A stretch of 9,563 nucleotides of DNA, taken from the NCBI GenBank assembly GCA_045542755.1, contig JAZQLP010000001.1:1-9563 (forward strand). Reading direction: 5' to 3'. This document shows, piece by piece, positions 1-7,473 of the stretch (its first letter is position 1; each line of letters starts with the position of its first letter). A program made the translations under genes and the position numbers. This DNA is from JAZQLP01 sp045542755. GTDB taxonomy: Bacteria; Bacillota; Clostridia; Oscillospirales; UBA644. The notes under the pieces are model-generated. The model did not search any database. It saw only the letters and a list, made by a program, of their open reading frames with translations, and was not told the origin of the DNA.

Positions 1-10
1 AAATTTATAT

Positions 11-27
11 TATAATAATATTATAAT
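11..27 (+). promoter_or_regulatory. putative -10 region(s) upstream of hprK
   Basis: The 52 bases before hprK are almost entirely A and T and contain two exact TATAAT hexamers, at 11-16 and 22-27. Either could be the -10 box of a housekeeping promoter. The one at 22-27 would start transcription near 34 and leave a leader of about 19 nt carrying the ribosome binding site. The matching -35 elements would fall at or beyond the left edge, so they cannot be seen. In so AT-rich a stretch the hexamers may also occur by chance. Confidence 0.35.
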
Positions 28-52
28 TAATAATACATATTCGGAGGTTCCT

Positions 53-997
53 ATGGTCCGTTACGTAACGTTGGCATCCGTAATAGAAGAGTTTAAGCTA
101 AATGTGATTTATATGCCCGAGTCGGCAGGGGAAAACGGAAAAAACGTAAAGATCGAAACTGTTGAGGTTAATAGAACAGCTCTGCCCCTTGTAGGGTTTT
201 ATTCTCACTTTGAGGATACCAGAATACAGATAATCGGCAATAATGAGTTTGACTTTATTGAACAAATGACTTCCGAAGAGCGTGTAAAACGGTTTAACGA
301 CCTATTCGCTACAAATATTCCCGCTCTTATTTATTCGACCAATCTCGTGCCCGTTCCCGAGGTAATCGAAGCTGCAAAAAGATATAACAAGCCTATATTG
401 CAAACAAGCATCACCACATCTGAATTTGTCGGTTCATTAATTGCATACTTAAATCTTTGCCTGGCTCCAACCATAACTCAACACGGAGTTCTTGTTGAAG
501 TATACGGCGAGGGTATCCTTATACTGGGTGAAAGTGGCGTAGGTAAGAGCGAAACGGCCATTGAGCTTGTAAAGAGAGGACACAGACTTGTTGCCGATGA
601 TGCAGTTGAAATAAAGCGTGTTTCAAGTAAGACTCTGGTAGGTTCTGCTCCCGCCTTGATTCGAAACCTTATTGAACTCAGAGGTATAGGCATTGTTGAT
701 GTTAAGCGCATATTCGGTATGGGTGCCGTTAAAGAAACTGAACGTATCGATATGGTAATAAAGCTTGAGCTTTGGAACGAGGAAAAGCATTACGACAGGC
801 TTGGAATGGATGATGAATACCATGAAATCCTTGGACAGCAAAAGCCTTGCATCACTATACCGATAAAGCCAGGACGAAATCTTGCAGTTATTATAGAGGT
901 TGCCGCAATGAATAACCGCCAAAAGCGTCAGGGCTATAACGCAGCAACAGAGCTTAATCGAAGAATAATGAATGGTATAGATTCTGCAGATAACTGA
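53..997 (+). CDS. hprK: HPr kinase/phosphorylase
   Basis: This cytoplasmic enzyme phosphorylates and dephosphorylates HPr of the sugar phosphotransferase system on its regulatory serine. It therefore sets carbon catabolite repression in Firmicutes. The 314-residue length is normal for the family. Visible motifs are the catalytic-region HGVLVEVYG starting at His144, the Walker A loop GESGVGKS at 159-166, the acidic pair Asp182-Asp183 in HRLVADDAVEI, the family signature IELRGIGIVDV at 207-217, and the K-loop region IPIKPGRN at 269-276. The N-terminal half (about 1-130) is the usual regulatory domain. The ATG is preceded by GGAGG at 43-47 with 5 nt spacing, which fixes the start. The gene ends in tandem stops (TGA then TAA). 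It heads a co-directional row with murB 29 bp downstream. Its substrate gene ptsH is not in the window. Confidence 0.96.
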   Translation: MVRYVTLASVIEEFKLNVIYMPESAGENGKNVKIETVEVNRTALPLVGFYSHFEDTRIQIIGNNEFDFIEQMTSEERVKRFNDLFATNIPALIYSTNLVPVPEVIEAAKRYNKPILQTSITTSEFVGSLIAYLNLCLAPTITQHGVLVEVYGEGILILGESGVGKSETAIELVKRGHRLVADDAVEIKRVSSKTLVGSAPALIRNLIELRGIGIVDVKRIFGMGAVKETERIDMVIKLELWNEEKHYDRLGMDDEYHEILGQQKPCITIPIKPGRNLAVIIEVAAMNNRQKRQGYNAATELNRRIMNGIDSADN

Positions 998-1026
998 TAA
1001 AAACCCTATTATTTTGGGAGATAGCT

Positions 1027-1938
1027 ATGACAAATATAATTTCATCACTAACAGAATGTGGCATACGTTACACTGAAAACGAACAACTCTCAAAATACAC
1101 CAGCTTTAAAACTGGTGGCCCTTGCCGATTAATGATAAAACCGGCTACTGTAGACGAGGTTAAAACTGTTTTTTCGTTGCTTAGAGCTTCAGATTATTCT
1201 TTTCACATTATAGGCAACGGCTCAAATATTCTTGCTCCAGATGATCCCGGCGACGACGTATATATATGCACTTCTGAGATGTCCGATATCTTGGTAACCG
1301 ATACTGATGACGGTGGAATTATCACTGCGGGTAGCGGTGCTATTTTGGCCAAGGTCGCATACACAGCTTATACACACGGCCTTACGGGACTTGAGTTTGC
1401 CCACGGTATCCCCGGTAGCTTAGGGGGAGCCTGCGTGATGAATGCAGGGGCATATGGCGGGCAGATGGCTGACGTCGTTGAATCAACCACATATCTTAAC
1501 GCTAATGGAGATATTGTTACCGTCAAAGCTGAAGAGCATCAATTCGGATATCGTAAAAGCGTTTTCACAGCCAATGATTATATAATTTCTTCTTCAATTA
1601 AACTTACAAAGGGGAATCCCGCCGAAATTAAATCGAAAATGGAAGAGCTTTCAGCAAAAAGAAGAGCATCTCAGCCTTTGGAATTTCCCAGTGCAGGAAG
1701 CACATTTAAACGCCCTGAGGGATATTTTGCAGGCAAGCTTATTGAAGATGCAGGTTTAAAGGGTACTACCATTGGCGGTGCCCAGGTGAGCACAAAACAC
1801 GCGGGATTTATTATCAATATCGGTAACGCATCATCGAACGATATTTTGAATCTCATATCTCACGTTCAAGACGTAGTTTATAAGGCCAGCGGGGTTATGT
1901 TAGAGCCCGAGGTCAGGATTATCGGAAGGACAAAATAA
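1027..1938 (+). CDS. murB: UDP-N-acetylenolpyruvoylglucosamine reductase (MurB)
   Basis: This FAD enzyme reduces UDP-GlcNAc-enolpyruvate to UDP-N-acetylmuramate with NADPH, the second committed step of peptidoglycan precursor synthesis in the cytoplasm. At 303 residues it matches the shorter type II MurB typical of Firmicutes. FAD-binding elements are GNGSN at 63-67 and the glycine-rich GIPGSLGGACVMNAGAYGG at 127-145. The YRKS motif at 175-178 carries the conserved active-site Arg176. SAGSTFKRP at 222-230 holds the proton-donor serine (Ser225), and LEPEVR at 292-297 holds the C-terminal catalytic glutamate. The start has GGGAG at 1016-1020 with 6 nt spacing. Pairing hprK with murB is common in Clostridia. 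The murB stop is separated from the whiA start by a single base, which suggests translational coupling. Confidence 0.97.
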   Translation: MTNIISSLTECGIRYTENEQLSKYTSFKTGGPCRLMIKPATVDEVKTVFSLLRASDYSFHIIGNGSNILAPDDPGDDVYICTSEMSDILVTDTDDGGIITAGSGAILAKVAYTAYTHGLTGLEFAHGIPGSLGGACVMNAGAYGGQMADVVESTTYLNANGDIVTVKAEEHQFGYRKSVFTANDYIISSSIKLTKGNPAEIKSKMEELSAKRRASQPLEFPSAGSTFKRPEGYFAGKLIEDAGLKGTTIGGAQVSTKHAGFIINIGNASSNDILNLISHVQDVVYKASGVMLEPEVRIIGRTK

Positions 1939-1939
1939 T

Positions 1940-2836
1940 ATGTCGTACAATCTTACGGTAAAAAAATCATTAATAACAAAAAGCAAAAAAAACTGCTGTA
2001 AAAAGGCGGAATTTTTTGCTTATTTGCTCTTTTCCGATTCATTTACCGAAGATACAATAGTCATCAAAGAGATGGATCCTGATATTCTTGATACCTACGT
2101 AGAGCAAGCCGAAAACTATTTAAAGCATACCATACCACAGAGTAAAAACGGTCGTGTTTTTAACTGTATAATTTCCGATAAGGATGCCAGGATATTAAAC
2201 GCTAAAATGCTGGGAATAAGAGAGGTTTGTCTTAATTCACTGTCCGAACTCAAGAGTGAATGTTGTAAAAAGGCTTTTTTGAGAGGAATGTTTATTGCCT
2301 CCGGCATTATATCGGACCCTCAAAAAAGGTATTCTCTTGAATTTGCTTTTAAGTCAAAGCGTCTTTCAGAGCTTTGTGCTGCTTATATATCTGAGCTTGG
2401 CTATGAGCCGGGGATATCAAAAAGGAAAGAAAAACACGTTGTCTACGTGAAAAATGCCGAAAGTATAAAAGATTTTCTTACCATGACCGGAGGTGTGGAG
2501 TTTCTTTTTGATTACACAAATGCTGAGATTTATAAGGAATTTCAAAACAACGTTAACAGAATAGTAAACTGTGAAAGCGCAAATATTGATAAAGCAGTAA
2601 AAGCAATGACCGAACACAGAAGTGCAATAAAAAAGCTTAAAGAACTGTCTTATGATGGTCTGTCACCCGAACTTATACAGATTGCAGAAAAGCGGTTATC
2701 GTCAGATGCCGTGACCTTGGATGCTTTGGGAAAAGAATTTAATCCTCCCATTGCAAAATCTACGCTCTACCGTAAGCTAAAGAAGATATGTGATATAGCG
2801 GATAAAACCGTACCCCAGACGAAAGGAGAGGAATAA
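1940..2836 (+). CDS. whiA: DNA-binding protein WhiA
   Basis: WhiA is a DNA-binding regulator. In Streptomyces it controls sporulation and division genes; in Bacillus it influences cell division and chromosome segregation. The 298 residues show the expected layout. There is an N-terminal region with CCKKAEFFAYLLFS (19-32). A degenerate LAGLIDADG homing-endonuclease-like fold follows, recognisable around KAFLRGMFIASGIISDP (111-127). The linker signature NRIVNCESAN lies at 206-215, and a C-terminal helix-turn-helix at about 244-285 ends in KSTLYRKLKKI. The start is preceded by GGAAGGA at 1924-1930, inside the end of murB, with 9 nt spacing. In most Firmicutes rapZ and yvcK lie immediately upstream of whiA; here only murB does. 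The last codons (KGEE) also form the ribosome binding site of dnaE. Confidence 0.94.
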   Translation: MSYNLTVKKSLITKSKKNCCKKAEFFAYLLFSDSFTEDTIVIKEMDPDILDTYVEQAENYLKHTIPQSKNGRVFNCIISDKDARILNAKMLGIREVCLNSLSELKSECCKKAFLRGMFIASGIISDPQKRYSLEFAFKSKRLSELCAAYISELGYEPGISKRKEKHVVYVKNAESIKDFLTMTGGVEFLFDYTNAEIYKEFQNNVNRIVNCESANIDKAVKAMTEHRSAIKKLKELSYDGLSPELIQIAEKRLSSDAVTLDALGKEFNPPIAKSTLYRKLKKICDIADKTVPQTKGEE

Positions 2837-2837
2837 A

Positions 2838-5800
2838 ATGAGTTTTGTGCACCTTCACGTACATACCGAATTCAGTCTTTTGGACGGCGCCTGCACAATA
2901 AAAAAAATGATGCCTCTTCTTAAAGAGATGGGGCAAAACGCCGTAGCAATGACCGACCACGGTAATATGTACGGTACCATAAAATTCTATGAAGAAGCAA
3001 AAAAAGCGGGTATAAAGCCCATAATCGGTTGCGAAGTATATACTGCGCCCCGTACCCGTTTTGACAAAGTTAAAGAACTGGACGGCAACTACGGCCACCT
3101 CGTATTGCTTTGTAAAAATAACGACGGCTATAAAAACCTTATAAAAATTGTTTCTTTCAGTAACCTTGAGGGCTTTTACTATAAGCCCAGGGTTGACTTT
3201 GAGTTGCTTGAAAAGTACCACGACAATCTTATTTGTCTTTCAGCTTGTCTTGCAGGTGACGTACAACAGAAGCTTCTTGCAAACGATTACGAAGGAGCAA
3301 AAGCACTTGCGTTGAAGTATCTCGGTATATTCGGGGAAGGAAACTACTATCTCGAATTACAGGATCACTTCCTTGAAGAAGACAAAACCGTAAACGAAGG
3401 TCTGATCAGGATTTCCAGAGAAACTGGTATACCTCTTGTAGCAACCAATGATGCCCATTATTTGCAGAAAAAGGATGCCCGTGCCCAAAAGGTGTTGGTA
3501 TGCGTTCAGATACAGAAGACCGTTGACGAGGACAACGGTATGGGCTTTGAAACTGAAGAGTTCTACCTTAAGTCTGAAGAAGAAATGCGTGCTCTTTTTG
3601 AGTATGTTCCTGAAGCCATTGATAATACTCAAAAGATCGCCGATATGTGCGATATTGAATTCCCTGTAATTGACGGCACGGAAAAGGTTAAATATATCCT
3701 TCCGGACTTTAAGTGGACAGACGGTCTTTCTCACTACGAATATTTCAGGAAAATGGCTTTTGAGGGCTTTGAATACCGATATAAGCCGGAAGAGCGCACT
3801 CAGGAGAGAATAGACAGACTTAACTACGAACTGTCGGTTATTAACCAAATGGGATTCGTAGACTATTACCTCATAGTTTGGGACTTTATTAAATTCGCAA
3901 AAGACCACGGTATTCCCATTGGCCCTGGACGAGGCTCGGGTGCCGGTAGTATTGTTGCGTACTGTCTTAAAATAACCAATATTGAACCTATACGTTTTGC
4001 ATTGATTTTCGAGCGATTCCTTAATCCTGAACGTATATCAATGCCCGACTTCGACATAGACATCTGTACTGAGCGACGCGGAGAGGTTATCGAATACGTT
4101 AAACGTAAATACGGTGAGCAGAATGTGGCTCAGATAATAACCTTCGGTACAATGAAGGCTAAAATGGCCGTAAAAGACGTTTCAAGAGCCCTTGGGTTAC
4201 CGCTCCAGACAGCTAACGCAGTAGCCAAACTCATCCCTGAAAAAATGAATATCAAGGAGAGTATTGAAGCTGTTCCCGAGCTTAAGAGTATGTATGAAAC
4301 GGATAATGAGATAAGAGAACTTTTAGACATGTGCGAAAGTATTGAAAACTCTCCCCGTCATACATCTGTTCATGCCGCAGGCGTTGTTATCACGGAAGAC
4401 CCCACTTACACTTATGCACCGTTGGGTATAAACGAAGGTATGGCCGTTATTCAGTTTGACATGGTAACTACGGAACGTATCGGTCTGGTTAAAATGGACT
4501 TTTTGGGTCTTAGAAACCTTACCGTTATAGAAGACGCCTGCAAACTTATTAGGCGGCAACAGCCAGGCTTCCTTATTGAAAATATTAACTACGAAGATAA
4601 AGAAACCTTCGATATGCTCTCTCAAGGTAAGACCGAAGGCGTATTCCAGCTTGAAAGTGGCGGTATGAAAAACGTGCTTATGCAGCTTCATCCCAAGAGC
4701 TTGGAAGATATCACCGCTGTAATATCTCTTTATCGTCCCGGTCCTATGGATTCTATACCTACATACGTAGATAACAGTTTCCACCCCGAAAAAGTAACCT
4801 ATAAACATCCTTTACTAAAGAATATACTGAGCGTTACCTACGGATGTATGGTGTATCAGGAACAGGTTATGGAAATCGTAAGAACTCTCGCCGGATATTC
4901 TTACGGACGAGCTGACCTCGTACGCCGAGCCATGGGTAAGAAAAAAATAGACGTAATGAAGCAGGAAAGAGAATACTTTATTAACGGTAAACTTGCCGCT
5001 GATGGAAGTATTGAAGTTCCAGGATCCGTCCGTAACGGAGTTCCAGCCGAAATTGCAGACCAGATCTTTGATGAAATGGTCAAGTTTGCTCAGTATGCGT
5101 TCAATAAGTCACACGCGGCCGCATATGCGTTTGTATCATACTATACAGCATACCTTATGTGTCACCATAAAAAGGAATATATGGCGGCACTGCTTACCTC
5201 TGTTGTTACAAAACCAGATAAAATGGTTGGCTACATAGTGGCGTGTCAAGGACACAATATTGAGATGCTTCCTCCTGACGTCAACAAGTCCGAAAGCGTT
5301 TTCTCCGTTGAAGAGAACGGTATACGTTTTGGCCTCATTGGCCTTAAGGGTATGGGTAAAAACGTCGTTGATGCTATTATAGAAGAGCGCGCAGTTGCAG
5401 GTCCATTCCTCAATTTCTACGACTTCTGCAAGAGAATGCTTTCTTCTCACGACCTTGATTCAAGGTCGGTAGAATGTCTTATCAAATGCGGAGCATTCGA
5501 TACATTTGGCTTAAAGCGTAGACAGCTTGAAATAGCATACCCGGAAATCAAAAAGGCTCTTCAGGTAGTAATCAAGCAGGAAAGAGAAGGCCAAATGTCT
5601 CTCTTTGGAGGCATGGAAGAGGAGCAGCAGGATAACTTCGAGTATCCCGATGTTGAAGAATACCCCAAAAAGCTTAAGCTTTCCTATGAAAAAGAAATTG
5701 CAGGTGTTTATCTTTCAGACCATCCCATGAAAGAATACGCCGAAATAATATCGGAGAGGGATCTTCCCACAGTCGCAGACCTGAACAGCGATGATACTTA

Positions 5801-6374
5801 TAAAAATAACTCTCGTGTCAGCATCATTGGTATCGTTTCTAAATTTACAAAAAAGATGACCAAGAGCGAAACTATGATGGGTATTATGCAGGTTCAAGAC
5901 CTGACGGGCAATATTGAAGTTCTGCTATTCTCGAAAACCTTTGATAAATACTCTCACGAAATCGAAGAGGATGCGGTTGTCCAGATAACGGGCAAACTTT
6001 CAAAACCCGAAGAGACCGCACCTACAACCGATGATAATGGGGAAGAAGGCGGCTTTGCGGAAACGGCAAAACTTATTGCGTCCGAAATATCAAAGGTTGA
6101 TTCACCAAATGATGTTAGCGTCTCTGCGCCTGCGGTTACCCAAAAACAGCAGGAACAGTATCTGTCTATAATGATTACCAAAAACGATATGTCCTATATT
6201 AACAAATGCGCCGAAATAATCGAAAATTCCCCCGGTACAAGTAAGGTATTCTTTACATTTACCGATATGGGAAAGCAGGCTCGTTTCAGAACAGACGTTC
6301 AGATATCTGACAAGCTTATTTCTGCGCTTTCAGAAATTCTCGGACACGGAAAGGTTGTGGCTAAAAACTTATGA
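2838..6374 (+). CDS. dnaE: DNA polymerase III subunit alpha (DnaE type)
   Basis: This is a C-family replicative DNA polymerase alpha subunit, full length at 1178 residues. The N-terminal PHP domain appears to keep all nine usual metal ligands: His5 and His7 (HLHVH), Asp16, His41 (TDHGN), Glu66, His87, Cys137, Asp205 and His207 (NDAHYL). The palm carries PDFDID at 403-408, with catalytic Asp404 and Asp406, and the third catalytic aspartate is Asp554 in KMDFLGLRN. A helix-hairpin-helix lies near 831-865. QMSLF at 919-923 is a good beta-clamp-binding motif, and an OB-fold follows at about 994-1070. There is no PolC-type inserted exonuclease, so this is DnaE rather than PolC; Firmicutes generally carry both. 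The strong AAAGGAGAGG at 2822-2831 lies inside the end of whiA. The dnaE stop overlaps the next start as ATGA. Confidence 0.97.
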   Translation: MSFVHLHVHTEFSLLDGACTIKKMMPLLKEMGQNAVAMTDHGNMYGTIKFYEEAKKAGIKPIIGCEVYTAPRTRFDKVKELDGNYGHLVLLCKNNDGYKNLIKIVSFSNLEGFYYKPRVDFELLEKYHDNLICLSACLAGDVQQKLLANDYEGAKALALKYLGIFGEGNYYLELQDHFLEEDKTVNEGLIRISRETGIPLVATNDAHYLQKKDARAQKVLVCVQIQKTVDEDNGMGFETEEFYLKSEEEMRALFEYVPEAIDNTQKIADMCDIEFPVIDGTEKVKYILPDFKWTDGLSHYEYFRKMAFEGFEYRYKPEERTQERIDRLNYELSVINQMGFVDYYLIVWDFIKFAKDHGIPIGPGRGSGAGSIVAYCLKITNIEPIRFALIFERFLNPERISMPDFDIDICTERRGEVIEYVKRKYGEQNVAQIITFGTMKAKMAVKDVSRALGLPLQTANAVAKLIPEKMNIKESIEAVPELKSMYETDNEIRELLDMCESIENSPRHTSVHAAGVVITEDPTYTYAPLGINEGMAVIQFDMVTTERIGLVKMDFLGLRNLTVIEDACKLIRRQQPGFLIENINYEDKETFDMLSQGKTEGVFQLESGGMKNVLMQLHPKSLEDITAVISLYRPGPMDSIPTYVDNSFHPEKVTYKHPLLKNILSVTYGCMVYQEQVMEIVRTLAGYSYGRADLVRRAMGKKKIDVMKQEREYFINGKLAADGSIEVPGSVRNGVPAEIADQIFDEMVKFAQYAFNKSHAAAYAFVSYYTAYLMCHHKKEYMAALLTSVVTKPDKMVGYIVACQGHNIEMLPPDVNKSESVFSVEENGIRFGLIGLKGMGKNVVDAIIEERAVAGPFLNFYDFCKRMLSSHDLDSRSVECLIKCGAFDTFGLKRRQLEIAYPEIKKALQVVIKQEREGQMSLFGGMEEEQQDNFEYPDVEEYPKKLKLSYEKEIAGVYLSDHPMKEYAEIISERDLPTVADLNSDDTYKNNSRVSIIGIVSKFTKKMTKSETMMGIMQVQDLTGNIEVLLFSKTFDKYSHEIEEDAVVQITGKLSKPEETAPTTDDNGEEGGFAETAKLIASEISKVDSPNDVSVSAPAVTQKQQEQYLSIMITKNDMSYINKCAEIIENSPGTSKVFFTFTDMGKQARFRTDVQISDKLISALSEILGHGKVVAKNL

Positions 6375-6694
6375 TAGAAGCTAAAAAGGTCGTGTATGAA
6401 AATAAATTTTGCTATCAGCTTACCTGCGACGGTAATTTAGGCGGAAGATGTTTTTACGATCCTACTGAAGGTGAGATATATGACTATGAATATCTTATGG
6501 AACTTGATGATATCTCAAAAAGAATGATGTTTCTTTCTGTTCTTGGATATCTCGAAGATATAGGACACCGTAAAGTTGTTTGCACCTGCAACAAGGACGA
6601 GGATATCATAACTCGTTTAGGTTTTGAAAAAAAAGCTGAGAACAAATTTGTTCTCAGCCTTGAAGGATATTTTAAGGGGTGCGGCGGTCACTGA
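6371..6694 (+). CDS. short GNAT-like protein of unknown function
   Basis: The 107-residue product is not a family I can name. Its C-terminal half resembles the end of a GNAT acetyltransferase fold. A helix at about 47-64 (SKRMMFLSVLGYLEDIG) is followed by a beta strand RKVVCTC (67-73), then ITRLGFEKK (80-88) and a final strand leading to LSLEGYF (95-101). The usual acetyl-CoA loop (QxxGxG/A) is not seen, so it may be a degenerate or minimal GNAT domain. The ATG overlaps the dnaE stop (ATGA at 6371-6374). The only purine-rich site, GGAAAGG at 6348-6354, is 16 nt away, so expression probably relies on coupling to dnaE. Codons 89-96 coincide exactly with a perfect palindrome that acts as terminator for the opposing gene. 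The last 7 bases overlap that gene's 3' end. Confidence 0.75.
   Translation: MIEAKKVVYENKFCYQLTCDGNLGGRCFYDPTEGEIYDYEYLMELDDISKRMMFLSVLGYLEDIGHRKVVCTCNKDEDIITRLGFEKKAENKFVLSLEGYFKGCGGH
6627..6658 (-). terminator. intrinsic terminator of the membrane acyltransferase gene, inside the opposing CDS
   Basis: Positions 6635-6658 are a perfect 24-nt palindrome, with arm GCTGAGAACAAA followed by its exact reverse complement. Reading the minus strand, the hairpin is followed directly by eight T residues (6634 down to 6627). That is the classic layout of an intrinsic terminator, about 30 nt past the acyltransferase stop codon at 6688-6690. On the plus strand the hairpin is followed by CTTGAAGG and no T-run, so it should work mainly for minus-strand transcripts. 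It lies wholly inside the plus-strand gene ending at 6694. Confidence 0.9.
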
Positions 6695-7404
6695 ATGATT
6701 CGCGCGATACGTAATAACTCTATCACGCCATAGATTATTATTAAAACTATGGGCTGATGGATTACGTATAATACCAATGAGTGTCTTCCAATAAAAGATA
6801 TGGGGTCTTTTCCTGATATTGAAAAGGGGAAAAGGCTCCTTTTTTCTTTGTAAAGCAGCTTTCCGAGAAAAAAACCTATCAGCACAATGCCAACATAGGG
6901 AAACAGGGGATAGTAATCTGATGAATAGAAGTCGTATGTGTGAAAACCAATAGGGAATAGCCAATAAATACTTTTTATATTTACAATTTGTCTGATTATA
7001 AGTATGGGTATCGCTGTAGTAAGTACTGCTATTGGAGAAAGTTTTTTAAGTATACCACAAAGTATCATCGCAATACCAAGCATATGTAATATGCCAAAAT
7101 TTATTATTACTCCAATATTAAAGAGAATATCTATAAGCCCTGTTACTACCGTCAGCCAACAAGCTATACCGAACACTTTGAGTCCGTTTCTTATGGGGGC
7201 TTTCGATAGATGACAGGAAATTCCGCAAAGGAGAATAAATAGTATTGCGGAGAAATCACCAATAAGATAGTCATATCCCCAGAAAAGATTTGTCCTGTAG
7301 TCGAAAATATAATTTATATCGTAAATTGCATGGTCATAAACCATACATATGAATGCGATTCCTCTTAGAAGGTCTATTTCCCAAATTCTGTTTTTAACTT
7401 TCAT
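6688..7404 (-). CDS. HGSNAT_cat/DUF1624-type membrane acyltransferase
   Basis: This is a 238-residue integral membrane protein resembling the heparan-alpha-glucosaminide N-acetyltransferase catalytic family (DUF1624), whose members move acyl groups across or at the membrane. The bacterial substrate is unknown. The N-terminus carries the family hallmark RIWEIDLLRGIAF, followed by the MVYDHAIYD motif, whose histidine corresponds to the conserved early histidine. About seven hydrophobic segments follow, including LFILLCGIS. The C-terminus has FIGRHSLVLYVIHQP, typical of membrane acyltransferases. I chose ATG at 7404; an in-frame TTG at 7408-7410 would add two residues (7410 as start). Neither has a convincing Shine-Dalgarno sequence. 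The gene lies downstream of the P-loop gene on the same strand but is separated from it by a terminator. It is locally more AT-rich than pgi. Its 3' end overlaps the convergent GNAT-like gene by 7 bp. Confidence 0.85.
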   Translation of the reverse strand: MKVKNRIWEIDLLRGIAFICMVYDHAIYDINYIFDYRTNLFWGYDYLIGDFSAILFILLCGISCHLSKAPIRNGLKVFGIACWLTVVTGLIDILFNIGVIINFGILHMLGIAMILCGILKKLSPIAVLTTAIPILIIRQIVNIKSIYWLFPIGFHTYDFYSSDYYPLFPYVGIVLIGFFLGKLLYKEKRSLFPFSISGKDPISFIGRHSLVLYVIHQPIVLIIIYGVIELLRIARIIQ

Positions 7405-7409
7405 ATCCA

Positions 7410-7438
7410 ATCTTAAACAAGAAAGGCAGAGCTCTCAA
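7410..7438 (-). promoter_or_regulatory. possible promoter of the acyltransferase gene, overlapping the upstream terminator
   Basis: On the minus strand TTGAGA (7438-7433; 5 of 6 matches to the -35 consensus) and TAAGAT (7415-7410; 4 of 6 to the -10 consensus) are separated by exactly 17 bp. The -10 box ends only 5 bases before the ATG at 7404, so transcription would begin at or within a base or two of the start codon. This fits the missing Shine-Dalgarno sequence. The -35 box lies in the loop and stem of the terminator hairpin, and chance similarity cannot be excluded. Confidence 0.35.
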
Positions 7439-7455
7439 CATTGAGGCCCTGCCTT
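7413..7455 (-). terminator. intrinsic terminator of the pgi/P-loop unit
   Basis: AAGGCAG (7423-7429) pairs with CTGCCTT (7449-7455). An inner GC and CTC/GAG stem with a one-base bulge closes a loop of about six bases. On the minus strand the hairpin is followed by TTTCTTGTTT, a mostly T tract. It begins about 20 nt after the stop codon of the P-loop gene (7474-7476), so it should end transcripts coming from pgi. On the plus strand the following GTCTTTT is a weaker tail, and no plus-strand gene needs it. Confidence 0.8.
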
Positions 7456-7473
7456 GTCTTTTAACAAATCTAC

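Noticed and set aside
1003..1020. Possible small hairpin (CCC...GGG) covering the murB ribosome binding site
   Set aside because: Only three base pairs form and the loop is AT-rich, too weak to argue for translational control.
2760..3221. Minus-strand open frame spanning the whiA/dnaE junction
   Set aside because: It lies antisense to the dnaE PHP domain and the whiA helix-turn-helix, both clearly coding. It has no plausible start signal or family resemblance.
4323..4808. Minus-strand open frame antisense to dnaE
   Set aside because: The region encodes conserved polymerase palm sequence on the plus strand, including Asp554. The antisense frame has no supporting features.
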